Assembly (NCBI GenBank): GCA_025846845.1
Contig: JAOYTL010000011.1
Span: 124,001-188,000, forward strand
Reading direction: 5' to 3'
DNA: 64,000 nucleotides
From: Alloboseaceae bacterium BT-24-1
GTDB taxonomy: Bacteria; Pseudomonadota; Alphaproteobacteria; Rhizobiales; Beijerinckiaceae
The position numbers were made by a program, and so were the translations under genes. The notes below the pieces were generated by a model, which did no database searches, was not told where the DNA came from, and was given only the letters and a program-made list of their open reading frames with translations. Shown here piece by piece: positions 16,346-24,329 of this stretch (position 1 is its first letter; every line of letters begins with the position of its first letter).

Positions 16346-17572
16346 ATGAGACGCGTTGTAGTCACAGGGATGGGCATCGTCTCGTCCATCGGCAACAATA
16401 CGCAGGAAGTGCTGGCCTCGCTGCACGAGGCCAAGTCCGGCATCTCCTATGTCCCGGATTTCGCCGAGCACGGCTTCCGCAGCCGGGTCGCCGGCGTGCC
16501 TTCTCTCGATCCCGCGACTGTGCTCGACCGCCGCGCCATGCGCTTCCATGGTGGCGGCTCGGCCTGGAATCAGGTCGCGATGGAGCAGGCCATCCGCGAC
16601 GCCGGGCTGGAAGACAAAGAAATCAGCCATGAGCGCACCGGCATCATCATGGGCTCGGGCGGCCCCTCGACCCGCGCGCTGATCGACGCCTATGACAAGG
16701 CCCGCGAGAGCGGCTCGTCCAAGAAGGTCGGCCCGTTCGCTGTGCCCAAGGGCATGTCCTCGACCGCTTCGGCGACGCTCGCGACCTGGTTCAAGATCAA
16801 GGGCGTCAATTATTCGATCTCCTCGGCCTGCGCGACCTCGAACCATTGCATCGGCAACGCCTATGAGCTGATCCAGTGGGGCAAGCAGGACGTGATCTTC
16901 GCCGGTGGATGCGAGGAACTCGACTGGACGCTCTCCGTGCTGTTCGACGCGATGGGCGCGATGTCCTCCGATTTCAACGAGACGCCCGCGGTCGCCTCGC
17001 GCGCCTATGACGCGAAGCGCGACGGCTTCGTCATCGCCGGCGGTGCCGGCGTCGTCGTGCTGGAGGAACTCGAACACGCCAAGGCCCGCGGCGCCCGCAT
17101 CTATGGCGAGGTCGTCGGCTATGGCGCGACCTCGGACGGCTACGACATGGTCGCCCCCTCGGGCGAGGGCGCCGAGCGCTGCATGCGCATGGCGCTGCAG
17201 GGCGTGAAGGCCAAGGTCGACTACATCAACCCGCATGGCACCTCGACCCCGGTTGGTGATGCCAAGGAAATCGAGGCGATCCGTACCGTCTTCGGCGCCG
17301 GCGAGAAGAGCCCGCCGATCTCGGCGACTAAGTCGCTGACCGGCCATTCGCTTGGCGCCACCGGCGTGCAGGAGGCAATCTACTCGCTGCTGATGCTCAA
17401 CAACGACTTCGTCGCCGAGAGCGCCCATATCGAGGAACTCGACCCCGCCTTCGCCGACATGCCGATCGTGCGCAAGCGCATCGACAATGCCGGTCTCGGC
17501 TGCGTACTTTCAAACTCGTTCGGCTTCGGTGGCACCAACGCCACGATCGTGATGAAGCGCCTGGAGGCCTGA
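16346..17572 (+). CDS. fabB: 3-oxoacyl-ACP synthase I FabB
   Basis: 408 residues. The condensing-enzyme triad is visible as Cys162 (SSACATSNHC), His297 (INPHGTSTPVGD) and His334 (SLTGHSLGATG), close to the E. coli FabB numbering. It elongates the cis-3-decenoyl-ACP made by FabA, and so works as a pair with the preceding gene in unsaturated fatty acid synthesis. GGAGAAGCAGC upstream serves as ribosome-binding site. The DUF3303 gene begins 7 bases after its stop. Confidence 0.96.
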   Translation: MRRVVVTGMGIVSSIGNNTQEVLASLHEAKSGISYVPDFAEHGFRSRVAGVPSLDPATVLDRRAMRFHGGGSAWNQVAMEQAIRDAGLEDKEISHERTGIIMGSGGPSTRALIDAYDKARESGSSKKVGPFAVPKGMSSTASATLATWFKIKGVNYSISSACATSNHCIGNAYELIQWGKQDVIFAGGCEELDWTLSVLFDAMGAMSSDFNETPAVASRAYDAKRDGFVIAGGAGVVVLEELEHAKARGARIYGEVVGYGATSDGYDMVAPSGEGAERCMRMALQGVKAKVDYINPHGTSTPVGDAKEIEAIRTVFGAGEKSPPISATKSLTGHSLGATGVQEAIYSLLMLNNDFVAESAHIEELDPAFADMPIVRKRIDNAGLGCVLSNSFGFGGTNATIVMKRLEA

Positions 17573-17579
17573 GACCGCC

Positions 17580-17852
17580 ATGCTGTTCATGGTTATCGAG
17601 CACTTCGACCAGGCGCGGGTTAAGGAGATCTACGCCCGCTTCCATGAGCGCGGCCGGATGATGCCTGATGGCCTCACCTATATCGACAGTTGGATCTCGG
17701 CCGATTTCGCGCGCTGCTTCCAGGTGATGCAGTGCGACGACGTCACCAAGCTGCAGGAATGGGTGCTCGCCTGGGGCGACCTCGCCCGCTTCGAGATCGT
17801 GCCGCTCGCGGCCTCGAAGGATACGGCTGAAGCCGTGAGGAAGCATCTCTGA
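17580..17852 (+). CDS. DUF3303 family small protein
   Basis: 90 residues: MLFMVIEHFDQARVKEIYAR, RGRMMPDGLTYIDSW, then FQVMQCDD and LARFEIVPL. This pattern is the DUF3303 family, a small alpha/beta (ferredoxin-like) protein of unknown function. It begins seven bases after the fabB stop, so it is likely co-transcribed with fabAB. No catalytic residues are recognisable. Confidence 0.75.
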   Translation: MLFMVIEHFDQARVKEIYARFHERGRMMPDGLTYIDSWISADFARCFQVMQCDDVTKLQEWVLAWGDLARFEIVPLAASKDTAEAVRKHL

Positions 17853-17853
17853 C

Positions 17854-17895
17854 GTGACAGTCTGCGTCTAGATGGCTATATGCCTTGTCTAGACG
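17854..17895 (+). promoter_or_regulatory. vapBC promoter and autoregulatory operator
   Basis: A -35-like GTGACA (17854-17859) and a -10-like TATATG (17877-17882) are separated by exactly 17 bases. The -10 box lies inside an inverted repeat with perfect 8-base arms CGTCTAGA (17865-17872) and TCTAGACG (17888-17895). The right arm abuts the GGAG ribosome-binding site of vapB. This is the expected geometry for conditional autorepression by a VapB ribbon-helix-helix dimer with VapC. Confidence 0.7.
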
Positions 17896-17904
17896 GAGCA
17901 TCCG

Positions 17905-18147
17905 ATGGCGTTCCACATACGCGATCCGAAAACGGACAAGGCCGTGAGGCTGCTTGCGAGCCGCAAGGGCGTGAGCATGACCGAGGCTGTGCGTCAGGCC
18001 GTTGAATGCGAGCTTGCGAAGCTCGAAGAGGACAAGCGGCCGATGCTCGAGCGCATCCGGGACATTCAGGAGCGTGTCGCCGCTTATCCGAAAACCGGGT
18101 TGAAGGCGGACAAGGCTTTCTACGATTGGCTGTCGGGCGACGAATGA
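17905..18147 (+). CDS. vapB: VapB-family antitoxin (ribbon-helix-helix)
   Basis: 80 residues. The N-terminal MAFHIRDPKTDKAVRLLASR and VSMTEAVRQAVECEL fit the Rv0623/PSK-operon type ribbon-helix-helix DNA-binding domain; the C-terminal half (RIRDIQERVAAYPKTGLKAD, then FYDWLSGDE) would wrap the toxin. It binds and neutralises VapC and represses the operon through the inverted repeat just upstream. GGAG six bases before the ATG is the ribosome-binding site. The stop overlaps the vapC start (ATGA). Confidence 0.9.
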   Translation: MAFHIRDPKTDKAVRLLASRKGVSMTEAVRQAVECELAKLEEDKRPMLERIRDIQERVAAYPKTGLKADKAFYDWLSGDE

Positions 18148-18554
18148 TCTATGTCGACGCCTCGGCGATCGTCGCCATGATCCTCGGCGAGCCGGACGCA
18201 GCCGACATCGCGGGTGCTCTCGACAGGGGTGATTCTGCGATAACCTCGGCCCTGGCAGTCTATGAGTCGTCGCTGGCGATCGCCCGTGTCAATGCCATTC
18301 CCGCTGCCGTCGCCAGGGACGAGATCCGTCTCACATTGAGCCGGATGTCGATCACTGTCGCGTCAATCGATGAGAGTCAGGGCGACATCGCCGTGTCCGC
18401 CTTCGACCGTTTCGGCAAGGGACGCCATCCGGCGGCGCTTAACATGGGCGACTGTTTCGCCTATGCGTGCACGGTCGCTCACAACGCCCGCATCCTGTTC
18501 AAAGGCCAGGATTTCAGTCAAACCGATCTCCGGTCGGCCCTCGCCATTCCCTGA
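18144..18554 (+). CDS. vapC: VapC-family PIN-domain ribonuclease toxin
   Basis: 136 residues of the PIN fold. The four acidic residues for Mg2+ are present: Asp5 (MIYVDASAIVAM), Glu41 (VYESSLAI), Asp103 (NMGDCFAYA) and Asp123 (FKGQDFSQTDL). It should therefore be catalytically intact, cleaving a specific RNA (often a tRNA or rRNA loop) when free of VapB. Translation is coupled to vapB through the ATGA overlap. fabI starts 28 bases after its stop. Confidence 0.92.
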   Translation: MIYVDASAIVAMILGEPDAADIAGALDRGDSAITSALAVYESSLAIARVNAIPAAVARDEIRLTLSRMSITVASIDESQGDIAVSAFDRFGKGRHPAALNMGDCFAYACTVAHNARILFKGQDFSQTDLRSALAIP

Positions 18555-18582
18555 ATTCTGCCGTTAGACGGATTGCCCGAGC

Positions 18583-19416
18583 ATGCTCCCCCTGATGCAC
18601 AACAAGCGCGGCCTCGTCATGGGCGTCGCCAACCAGAACTCGATCGCCTGGGGCATCGCCCGTACCCTGCATGCGCATGGCGCGCAGATGGCCTTCACCT
18701 ATCAAGGCGACGCGCTCGGCAAACGCGTCAAGCCGCTGGCCGAGAGCATCGGCTCTAAGCTGGTGCTCCCCTGCGATGTCGAGGACGTCTCGACGCTCGA
18801 TGCCACCTTCGCCGCGATCGACGAGGCCTGGGGCGGCGATCCCGAGCGCAACACGCTCGATTTCCTGATCCATGCCATCGGCTTCTCGGACAAGAACGAG
18901 CTCAAGGGGCTCTATGCCGACACCACCCGCGAGAATTTTTCGCGGACCATGGTGATCTCCTGCTTCTCCTTCACCGAGGCCGCCAAGCGCGCCGCCGAGC
19001 GGATGCCGCAGGGCGGCAGCATGATCACGCTGACCTATAGCGGCTCGACCCGCGTGATGCCGAACTACAATGTCATGGGTGTCGCCAAGGCGGCGCTGGA
19101 GGCGAGCATGCGCTATCTCGCCGCCGATTACGGGCCCAAGGGCATCCGGGTCAACGCGCTCTCGCCCGGCCCTGTCCGCACCCTCGCCGGCGCCGGTATC
19201 TCCGATGCACGGGCGATGTATTCCTGGCAGCGTGCCAACTCGCCGCTGCGCAAGTCGGTCAGCCTCGAGGAAATCGGCGGCTCAGCGCTGTATTATCTCT
19301 CGGACCTGTCCGGCGGAGTGACCGGCGACATCCACCATATCGACGCCGGTTATCATATCACGTCGATGCCGGTGCTGGAGGGTCTGCGCGCCGCCGACAC
19401 CGGCAACGGCGACTGA
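18583..19416 (+). CDS. fabI: Enoyl-ACP reductase (NADH) FabI
   Basis: 277 residues. The N-terminal GLVMGVANQNSIAWGIA is the FabI dinucleotide signature, and the active-site Tyr152, Tyr162 and Lys169 keep the Y-x6-K spacing of FabI (NYNVMGVAKAAL). It carries out the last reduction of each fatty acid elongation cycle and is the triclosan target in other bacteria. I see no strong Shine-Dalgarno upstream of the ATG at 18583; ATG at 18595 is an alternative, but the longer form aligns with the usual N-terminus. It probably belonged to the fabA-fabB unit before the DUF3303 and vapBC genes came between; this is inference. Confidence 0.94.
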   Translation: MLPLMHNKRGLVMGVANQNSIAWGIARTLHAHGAQMAFTYQGDALGKRVKPLAESIGSKLVLPCDVEDVSTLDATFAAIDEAWGGDPERNTLDFLIHAIGFSDKNELKGLYADTTRENFSRTMVISCFSFTEAAKRAAERMPQGGSMITLTYSGSTRVMPNYNVMGVAKAALEASMRYLAADYGPKGIRVNALSPGPVRTLAGAGISDARAMYSWQRANSPLRKSVSLEEIGGSALYYLSDLSGGVTGDIHHIDAGYHITSMPVLEGLRAADTGNGD

Positions 19417-19519
19417 AGCAGCCAACGCTTCCGCTGCCGGCGCGGCGGGGTTATCCTCCCCACCGGTGGAACCTGGGGCGCATGCCGTCGGTTCGATCAG
19501 TGAGCCATGGAGGACGCTC

Positions 19520-19765
19520 ATGGTCATGGTGAAATACGAGATCGTCCAGCACGATGGCGGCTGGGCCTACAAGGTCGGCGACGCCCTCTCCGAAACCTTC
19601 CGTTCGCATGATGCGGCGCTCAAGGCGGCGGGCAAGGCCGCCGCCCGCCAGAAGCGGCCGGGTGTCACCGATGGCATCGTCTACCAGGATGCGAAGGGTG
19701 AGTGGCACGAAGAGCTGGCCGATGGCCGCGATCGACCCAACACCAGGATCGTCGACGGCGGCTGA
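19520..19765 (+). CDS. DUF2188 domain protein
   Basis: 81 residues with the DUF2188 pattern: YEIVQHDGGWAYKVGD, then FRSHDAALKAAGKAAARQ, then a hydrophilic tail. These are small cytoplasmic proteins of unknown function. GGAGGA six bases before ATG 19520 sets the start; the frame extends upstream without a good site. It ends 9 bases from the converging gene. Confidence 0.72.
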   Translation: MVMVKYEIVQHDGGWAYKVGDALSETFRSHDAALKAAGKAAARQKRPGVTDGIVYQDAKGEWHEELADGRDRPNTRIVDGG

Positions 19766-19774
19766 ATCTGCGCC

Positions 19775-20140
19775 TCATCTCTGCGTGAAGAAGGTCAGCA
19801 ACACTTTGCCTTTCTCGCCGATGAGGCAGAGGAAGCGGCGTGGCTTGTCGGACTTGTCGGTCTTCAGATAGGCCTCGCCCATCAGGATGCGCGTGATCGG
19901 CGTCGTCTCGACCTTGGTCTCCGCGACCGCGATCGTCAGCCCGTCCTCGTCGATGAAGATGTCCTTGATCTCCGGCTCGCGGGCCGTCAGCGCCGCCATC
20001 GCGGTCGATTTACAGGCGGCAAGCTCGGGCGAGGCCGGCTTCTCGACTGGCGTGGGAGAGGCCGGTGAGGCGTCCTGGGCGAGTGCCGGGGCGGCCAGGA
20101 AAGCGAGCAGCGCAGTCGTGCAGGCGGTTTTGCGGAGCAT
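19775..20140 (-). CDS. Small exported protein of unknown function
   Basis: 121 residues. A clear signal peptide (MLRKTACTTALLAFLAAPAL, cleavage after ALAQ) is followed by a Pro/Ser-rich linker and a ~85-residue domain (ACKSTAMAALTAREPEIKDI, RILMGEAYLKTDK, PRRFLCLIGEKGKVLLTFF) with two cysteines that could form a disulfide. I do not recognise the family. Confidence 0.68.
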   Translation of the reverse strand: MLRKTACTTALLAFLAAPALAQDASPASPTPVEKPASPELAACKSTAMAALTAREPEIKDIFIDEDGLTIAVAETKVETTPITRILMGEAYLKTDKSDKPRRFLCLIGEKGKVLLTFFTQR

Positions 20141-20194
20141 GTGAACCTCGGTTGTTGCCGAGGTTCAAACGCGCGGTCGCGGTTCTGGTTCAGA

Positions 20195-21388
20195 TCAGGC
20201 CGCCAGGGCCTGCTGGAGATCGGCGATCAGGTCGTCGGCATGCTCCAGGCCGATCGAGAGGCGGATCAGCCCGTCGCTGACGCCCATGCTGGCGCGAACT
20301 TCGGGCGTGAAGCGCTGATGCGTCGTCGTCGCCGGATGCACGATCAGGCTCTTGGCGTCGCCGAGATTGTTGGAGATCCGGATCAGCCTGAGCTTGTTGA
20401 GGAAGCGGAAGGCGGCGTCCTTGCCGCCCGCGACCTCGAAGGCGATCAGCGTCGAGGGGCCGCTCATCTGTCTGGCGATGATCTCGGCCTGCGGATGGTC
20501 GGGGTCGCCGATGAAGGCGACATGCGGCAATTCCTTGCGTCCCTTCAGCCATTTCGCCACCACAGTCGCACTCACGGCCTGGCGGCGGACGCGCAGGGGT
20601 AGCGTCTCCAGCGCCTTCAGCATGACCCAGGCATTGAAGGGCGACATGGCCGGGCCGGTCTGGCGCAGGAAGGTCTGGATATCGCCCTCGATCAGCTCCT
20701 TCGAGCCGAGCACGAGGCCGCCGAGGCAGCGGCCCTGGCCGTCGATGTGCTTGGTGGCGGAATAGGCGACGAGATCGGCGCCGAGCTCGAGCGGGCGCTG
20801 GAACAGTGGCGTCGCGAAGACATTGTCGACGATCAGCTTGGCGCCGGCTTCCCTGGCGATCGCGGCGACAGCGGTGATGTCGATCACCTCCAGCGTCGGA
20901 TTGGCCGGGCTCTCCAGGAAGAACGCCTTGGTGTTCGGCCTGACCGCGGCGCGCCAGGCGGCAAGGTCGGTGCCGTCGACCAGCGTCGATTGCACGCCAT
21001 AGCGCGGCAGATGGTCCTCGACGATGTAGCGACAGGAGCCGAACAGCGCGCGCGCCGCGACGACATGGTCGCCGGCCCGGACCAGGCTCGACAGCGCCGC
21101 GGTGACGGCGGCCATGCCGGTCGCCGTCGCCCGACAGGCCTCGGCGCCCTCGAAGGCGGCCATGCGCTGCTCCAGCATGGTGACGCTGGGATTGGAGAAG
21201 CGGGCATACTGGAAGCCCGGATCCTTGTTGAGGAAGCGCGCTTCGCACTGCTCGGCGCTGTCATAGACATGGCCCTGCGTCAGGAACAGCGCTTCGGAGG
21301 TCTCGCCGAACTGCGAGCGCAGCGTGCCGGCATGGACCAGCCGGGTTTCGGGATGCAGCGCCGCTGCGCTGGTCGCTTCGTTCGCCAT
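20195..21388 (-). CDS. metZ: O-succinylhomoserine sulfhydrylase MetZ
   Basis: 397 residues of the Cys/Met-metabolism PLP family. The cofactor lysine is Lys213 (YSATKHIDGQGR), with Asp188 (LIVDNVFATP) as the pyridine-nitrogen partner. The opening (HPETRLVHAGTLRSQFGETS) and the closing segment fit O-succinylhomoserine sulfhydrylases, which make homocysteine directly from sulfide. Cystathionine gamma-synthase is a less likely reading. The frame extends 59 codons upstream, but the conserved N-terminus begins at ATG 21388. The leader (21389-21520) contains three perfect inverted repeats, annotated separately. Confidence 0.9.
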   Translation of the reverse strand: MANEATSAAALHPETRLVHAGTLRSQFGETSEALFLTQGHVYDSAEQCEARFLNKDPGFQYARFSNPSVTMLEQRMAAFEGAEACRATATGMAAVTAALSSLVRAGDHVVAARALFGSCRYIVEDHLPRYGVQSTLVDGTDLAAWRAAVRPNTKAFFLESPANPTLEVIDITAVAAIAREAGAKLIVDNVFATPLFQRPLELGADLVAYSATKHIDGQGRCLGGLVLGSKELIEGDIQTFLRQTGPAMSPFNAWVMLKALETLPLRVRRQAVSATVVAKWLKGRKELPHVAFIGDPDHPQAEIIARQMSGPSTLIAFEVAGGKDAAFRFLNKLRLIRISNNLGDAKSLIVHPATTTHQRFTPEVRASMGVSDGLIRLSIGLEHADDLIADLQQALAA

Positions 21389-21402
21389 GATATGTCGTCC
21401 GG

Positions 21403-21506
21403 TCCGTTCTATATAACGGACAAGGGGAATATCACCGTCGATTGCGTTCGTAAAGGCGAACGATTTTTCCTTTTGGGGAACGGAGGGTGATGCCAACGCA
21501 TTGGCA
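21403..21506. promoter_or_regulatory. metZ leader with three inverted repeats
   Basis: Three perfect dyads lie upstream of metZ: TCCGTT-N6-AACGGA (21403-21420, 15 bases before the start codon and containing a TATATA core that may be the -10 region), CGTTCG-N6-CGAACG (21445-21462), and TGCCAA-N4-TTGGCA (21491-21506). The first two have identical geometry (6-base arms, 6-base spacer). They may be operators for a methionine-pathway regulator, or RNA stems in the leader. No consensus of the SAM-II or SAM/SAH riboswitches is present. Confidence 0.5.
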
Positions 21507-21601
21507 ACTTTTGATTGATATCTGATGCGGTCACAACTGCTGTCCTGGCAAGCGGCGGGTTCCATCCGTCGGTGCTGCTGTCCTCAGTCCGGAGGCCATG
21601 A

Positions 21602-21766
21602 GTGAAGCGCTTTATCTCGTGGTGGTGCTCGCTGTTCGGCGTGAAGGATCAGGTCCTGATCAATCTGGTCACCGCCATCGTTGCGGCGGCGGCATTGATC
21701 TGGGTGGCCGCGACGGCGCTGTCGCTCGTCGTTGGTTTAGGTTTTCGAGCGATCATCCGAAGCTAG
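21602..21766 (+). CDS. Candidate 54-residue single-span membrane protein
   Basis: A GTG start six bases after GGAGG (21591-21595) opens a 54-codon frame beginning MKRFISWWCSLFG. A continuous hydrophobic stretch (LINLVTAIVAAAALIWVAAT) and a short basic tail (FRAIIRS) follow. This looks like a small inner-membrane protein with one transmembrane helix. It ends 5 bases before the secreted hydrolase gene, so the two may be co-transcribed. A competing ATG at 21598 opens another frame (58 codons) with non-membrane, Arg/Gly-rich content that looks spurious. Confidence 0.5.
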   Translation: MKRFISWWCSLFGVKDQVLINLVTAIVAAAALIWVAATALSLVVGLGFRAIIRS

Positions 21767-21770
21767 GGTT

Positions 21771-22778
21771 ATGAAGCAGCTACTTCGCTGGTTGATCGTC
21801 GCCATCGCGACAGCTGTTGCGCCGAGCGCCTTTGCTGAAAGGTTGGAGCTGTCTCCCGCTGTGCCGGCCGCGCCGAAGGAGCTTGCGGTGCCGCGCGCGG
21901 CTGATCGCTTTGCGCCTTATGAAGCCCTGCACGGCTCGTTCAGTTCGCCCGACCATTGTGCCGGCATTCCCGAAGGCTTTTGGGTGGAGGTCGGCGGCAA
22001 GGGCGATTGTCTGCGCACCTCTTCGCAGGGGCTGAGTGCGGCCGATAACCCCACAGTCCTGGTGTATTTCAGTGGCGACGTGCTCCTGAAGACGAAAGAG
22101 GGCGTTCGCTTCGTCGGATCGGGCTATGGACGGCAATCGCCGGAGCTAATTGGGCGTAACATGACGCGCTGGTCGGAGCAGGCGGGCATTCCTGCGATCT
22201 TCGTCGCTCGTCCCGGTATGTTCGGCTCGTCCGGCGATCACAGTCAGCGTCGCGAACTGCGTGAGGTCATGCTGTTGGACGGCGCGCTCGATGCGATCAA
22301 GCGGCGCTATCGTGTATCGGCGTTCATTCTGGCCGGGCAATCCGGAGGCGGCCACATCGCCGCTTCTCTGCTCAACCGACGTGAGGATATTTCGGCCGTG
22401 GTGCTGTCGTCGGCATTGTTGTCGGTGCGCGAAGTGACGGAGCATTGGAACAGGCGGCGCACGGTTCAAAGCGCCAGCAACGCGCTGTACGATCCCATCG
22501 ATCGCCTCGTCGGCATTCGGCGTGATCCCAAGCCGCTGATCCTCGTTCTGTCGGACCAGCAGGATCGCATCGTCCCCTACGCAACCCAGCTGACTTATGT
22601 GCGCCGATTGCAGGCTGCCGGCTTCGAGCCGCAGCACATCATCCTTTCAGCCGCAGACAAGAGCCACCACGCTCTCGCGCGTCATGGCCGACGCGCTGCC
22701 GCGCTGATCGCTCGCGGGGAGAAGATCGACACCATCAGGGCGGCGCTGGCGGGATTGAGCGCGCAGCCTGACGATTGA
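21771..22778 (+). CDS. Secreted alpha/beta hydrolase of unknown substrate
   Basis: 335 residues. Signal peptide LLRWLIVAIATAVAPSAFAE; then an alpha/beta hydrolase core with nucleophile elbow AGQSGGGH (Ser191), a likely acid in LVLSDQQDRIVP, and a His in DKSHHALARHG. Two cysteines (DHCAGIP, GDCLRT) could form a disulfide before the core. The layout fits a periplasmic peptidase- or esterase-like hydrolase; nothing in the sequence fixes the substrate. GC content of the stretch is slightly lower than its neighbours. It follows the candidate membrane microprotein by four bases. Confidence 0.75.
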   Translation: MKQLLRWLIVAIATAVAPSAFAERLELSPAVPAAPKELAVPRAADRFAPYEALHGSFSSPDHCAGIPEGFWVEVGGKGDCLRTSSQGLSAADNPTVLVYFSGDVLLKTKEGVRFVGSGYGRQSPELIGRNMTRWSEQAGIPAIFVARPGMFGSSGDHSQRRELREVMLLDGALDAIKRRYRVSAFILAGQSGGGHIAASLLNRREDISAVVLSSALLSVREVTEHWNRRRTVQSASNALYDPIDRLVGIRRDPKPLILVLSDQQDRIVPYATQLTYVRRLQAAGFEPQHIILSAADKSHHALARHGRRAAALIARGEKIDTIRAALAGLSAQPDD

Positions 22779-22811
22779 CGCTGGCACGGCGATGAAATCG
22801 ATCTCCACGGG

Positions 22812-23588
22812 TCAGATCGCCGCACCGTCGCTGACGATGTCCGCGCCGAGGTTCAGACGCACCGCCCGCACGATCTCTGCTTCTGCTTCGGCTCCGCGTC
22901 GGCGCGGATGCGTCGCTGAAATCCGGTGCTCGGCGATGATCTGACCGGGCGCGCCCGACAGCACCACGACCCGGTCGGCGAGATAGGCGGCCTCGTCGAT
23001 GTCGTGGGTGACGAACAGCACGGTCTTGCCGGTGCGCTGCCAGACACGGATCAACTCGTCCTGCAGCGTTTCGCGCGTCAGCGCGTCGAGCGCCGAGAAC
23101 GGCTCGTCCATCAGCAGGATCTCGGGCTCGACCGCGAGCGCCCGCGCCAGCGAGACGCGCTGGCGCTGGCCGCCGGAGAGCTGGTGCGGCCAGCGCTGGG
23201 CGAGCTGGCCGAGGCCGACGAGGTCGAGCGTCTCCTGCGCCTTTGCGAGGCGCTCAGTGCGCGGCGTCTGCCCTTCGAGGCCAAAGCCGACATTGGCGAT
23301 CACCTTGCGCCAGGGCAACAGCCGCGAATCCTGGAAGACCAGCGCGACGGGCCGGCGGGTATTGTCCCTGGCGTTGATCACGACCTCGCCGCCGCTGGGC
23401 TTAGCCAGGCCGGCGATGACGCGCAGTAGCGTCGACTTGCCGACGCCGGATGGGCCGACGATGGCGAGGAACTCGCCCCGCGCCACCGACAGGTTCAGCT
23501 TGTGCAGCACCTCGGTCGCCTCGCCGTCGCGGGTGAAGGTGAGCGACAGCTCCTTGATGTCGATCACGCTTTCCAACGCAGCACCCAT
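22812..23588 (-). CDS. Sulfonate/nitrate/taurine-type ABC importer, ATPase
   Basis: 258 residues. Walker A GPSGVGKSTLL, Q-loop VFQDSRLLPWRKV, signature LSGGQRQRVSLARAL and Walker B ILLMDEPFSALD are all intact, with the DRVVVLSGAPGQI segment common in SsuB/TauB proteins. It energises the permease encoded just upstream; the two genes overlap by 25 bases. Third gene of a three-gene minus-strand operon. Confidence 0.9.
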   Translation of the reverse strand: MGAALESVIDIKELSLTFTRDGEATEVLHKLNLSVARGEFLAIVGPSGVGKSTLLRVIAGLAKPSGGEVVINARDNTRRPVALVFQDSRLLPWRKVIANVGFGLEGQTPRTERLAKAQETLDLVGLGQLAQRWPHQLSGGQRQRVSLARALAVEPEILLMDEPFSALDALTRETLQDELIRVWQRTGKTVLFVTHDIDEAAYLADRVVVLSGAPGQIIAEHRISATHPRRRGAEAEAEIVRAVRLNLGADIVSDGAAI

Positions 23589-24316
23589 CCCTGGAAGGCG
23601 ACGAACAGCGTGTCGAGCAGGCCGTAGAGCGCTGCCATGGTCAGCATGTAGATCACCACGATATCCGTCGCGAGCAGGCTCGAGGCCTGCATCATGCGCT
23701 GGCCGACGCCGGCGACGCCGAAGATCTCGGCCGCGACCACCGCCATCCAGGCCTGGCCGAGCGCGGTGCGTACGCCGACGAGGATGCCGGGCATCGCCGC
23801 CGGCAGCAGGATTTTGACCAATCGCTGGACCGGCGAGCGGAAGCCGAAGGCGTCGGCGACCTCGATCAGGTCGCGGTCGACGCCGCGGATCGCGCCCTGC
23901 GCTGCGAAGAAGACGATCCAGAACACGCCGATCGCGATGATGAACACCGCCGCCTGCGGGTTGACGCCGAACCAGATGATCGCGAACGGCACCCAGGCCA
24001 AGCCGGGGATTGGCCGCAGCAGCCGGACCACCCAGGCTGTCGTCTCCTCGGCGAGCTTCGACATGCCGGTCAGCACGCCGAGCGCAATGCCGAGACCGGC
24101 GCCGGTGAACAGGCCGATGAAGTAATGACCGAGAGAGCCCATGATGGCCGAGAGCCAGGCGCCGGACTTAACCTCGCGCAGGAAGGCGCTGGGCAGGGCG
24201 CTCGGTCCCGGCAGGAAAGCCGGGTTGACCAGGCCGAAATAAGGAATCGCCTCCCACAGCAGGAGGAAGGCGACGAGGCCCGTCAGGGCGAGGGCCGGAG
24301 CCCGCAATGAACGCAA
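23564..24316 (-). CDS. Sulfonate/nitrate/taurine-type ABC importer, permease
   Basis: 250 residues with six or so membrane spans. It carries the BPD_transp_1 coupling region (AMPGILVGVRTALGQAWMAVV), typical of SsuC/TauC-type permeases. It forms a homodimeric channel with the downstream ATPase. It starts 13 bases after the binding-protein stop, so the three genes are one operon. Confidence 0.9.
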   Translation of the reverse strand: MRSLRAPALALTGLVAFLLLWEAIPYFGLVNPAFLPGPSALPSAFLREVKSGAWLSAIMGSLGHYFIGLFTGAGLGIALGVLTGMSKLAEETTAWVVRLLRPIPGLAWVPFAIIWFGVNPQAAVFIIAIGVFWIVFFAAQGAIRGVDRDLIEVADAFGFRSPVQRLVKILLPAAMPGILVGVRTALGQAWMAVVAAEIFGVAGVGQRMMQASSLLATDIVVIYMLTMAALYGLLDTLFVAFQGWVLRWKA

Positions 24317-24329
24317 ATCCGTAGTCCCG

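Noticed and set aside
21389..21540. SAM-II or SAM/SAH riboswitch upstream of metZ
   Set aside because: The conserved core elements are missing; only simple dyads are seen. A covariance-model search would settle this.
21598..21773. ATG-initiated 58-codon frame overlapping the candidate microprotein
   Set aside because: Its translation is Arg/Gly/His-rich with no membrane segment or recognisable pattern, while the GTG frame has better spacing to GGAGG and a clear transmembrane helix.
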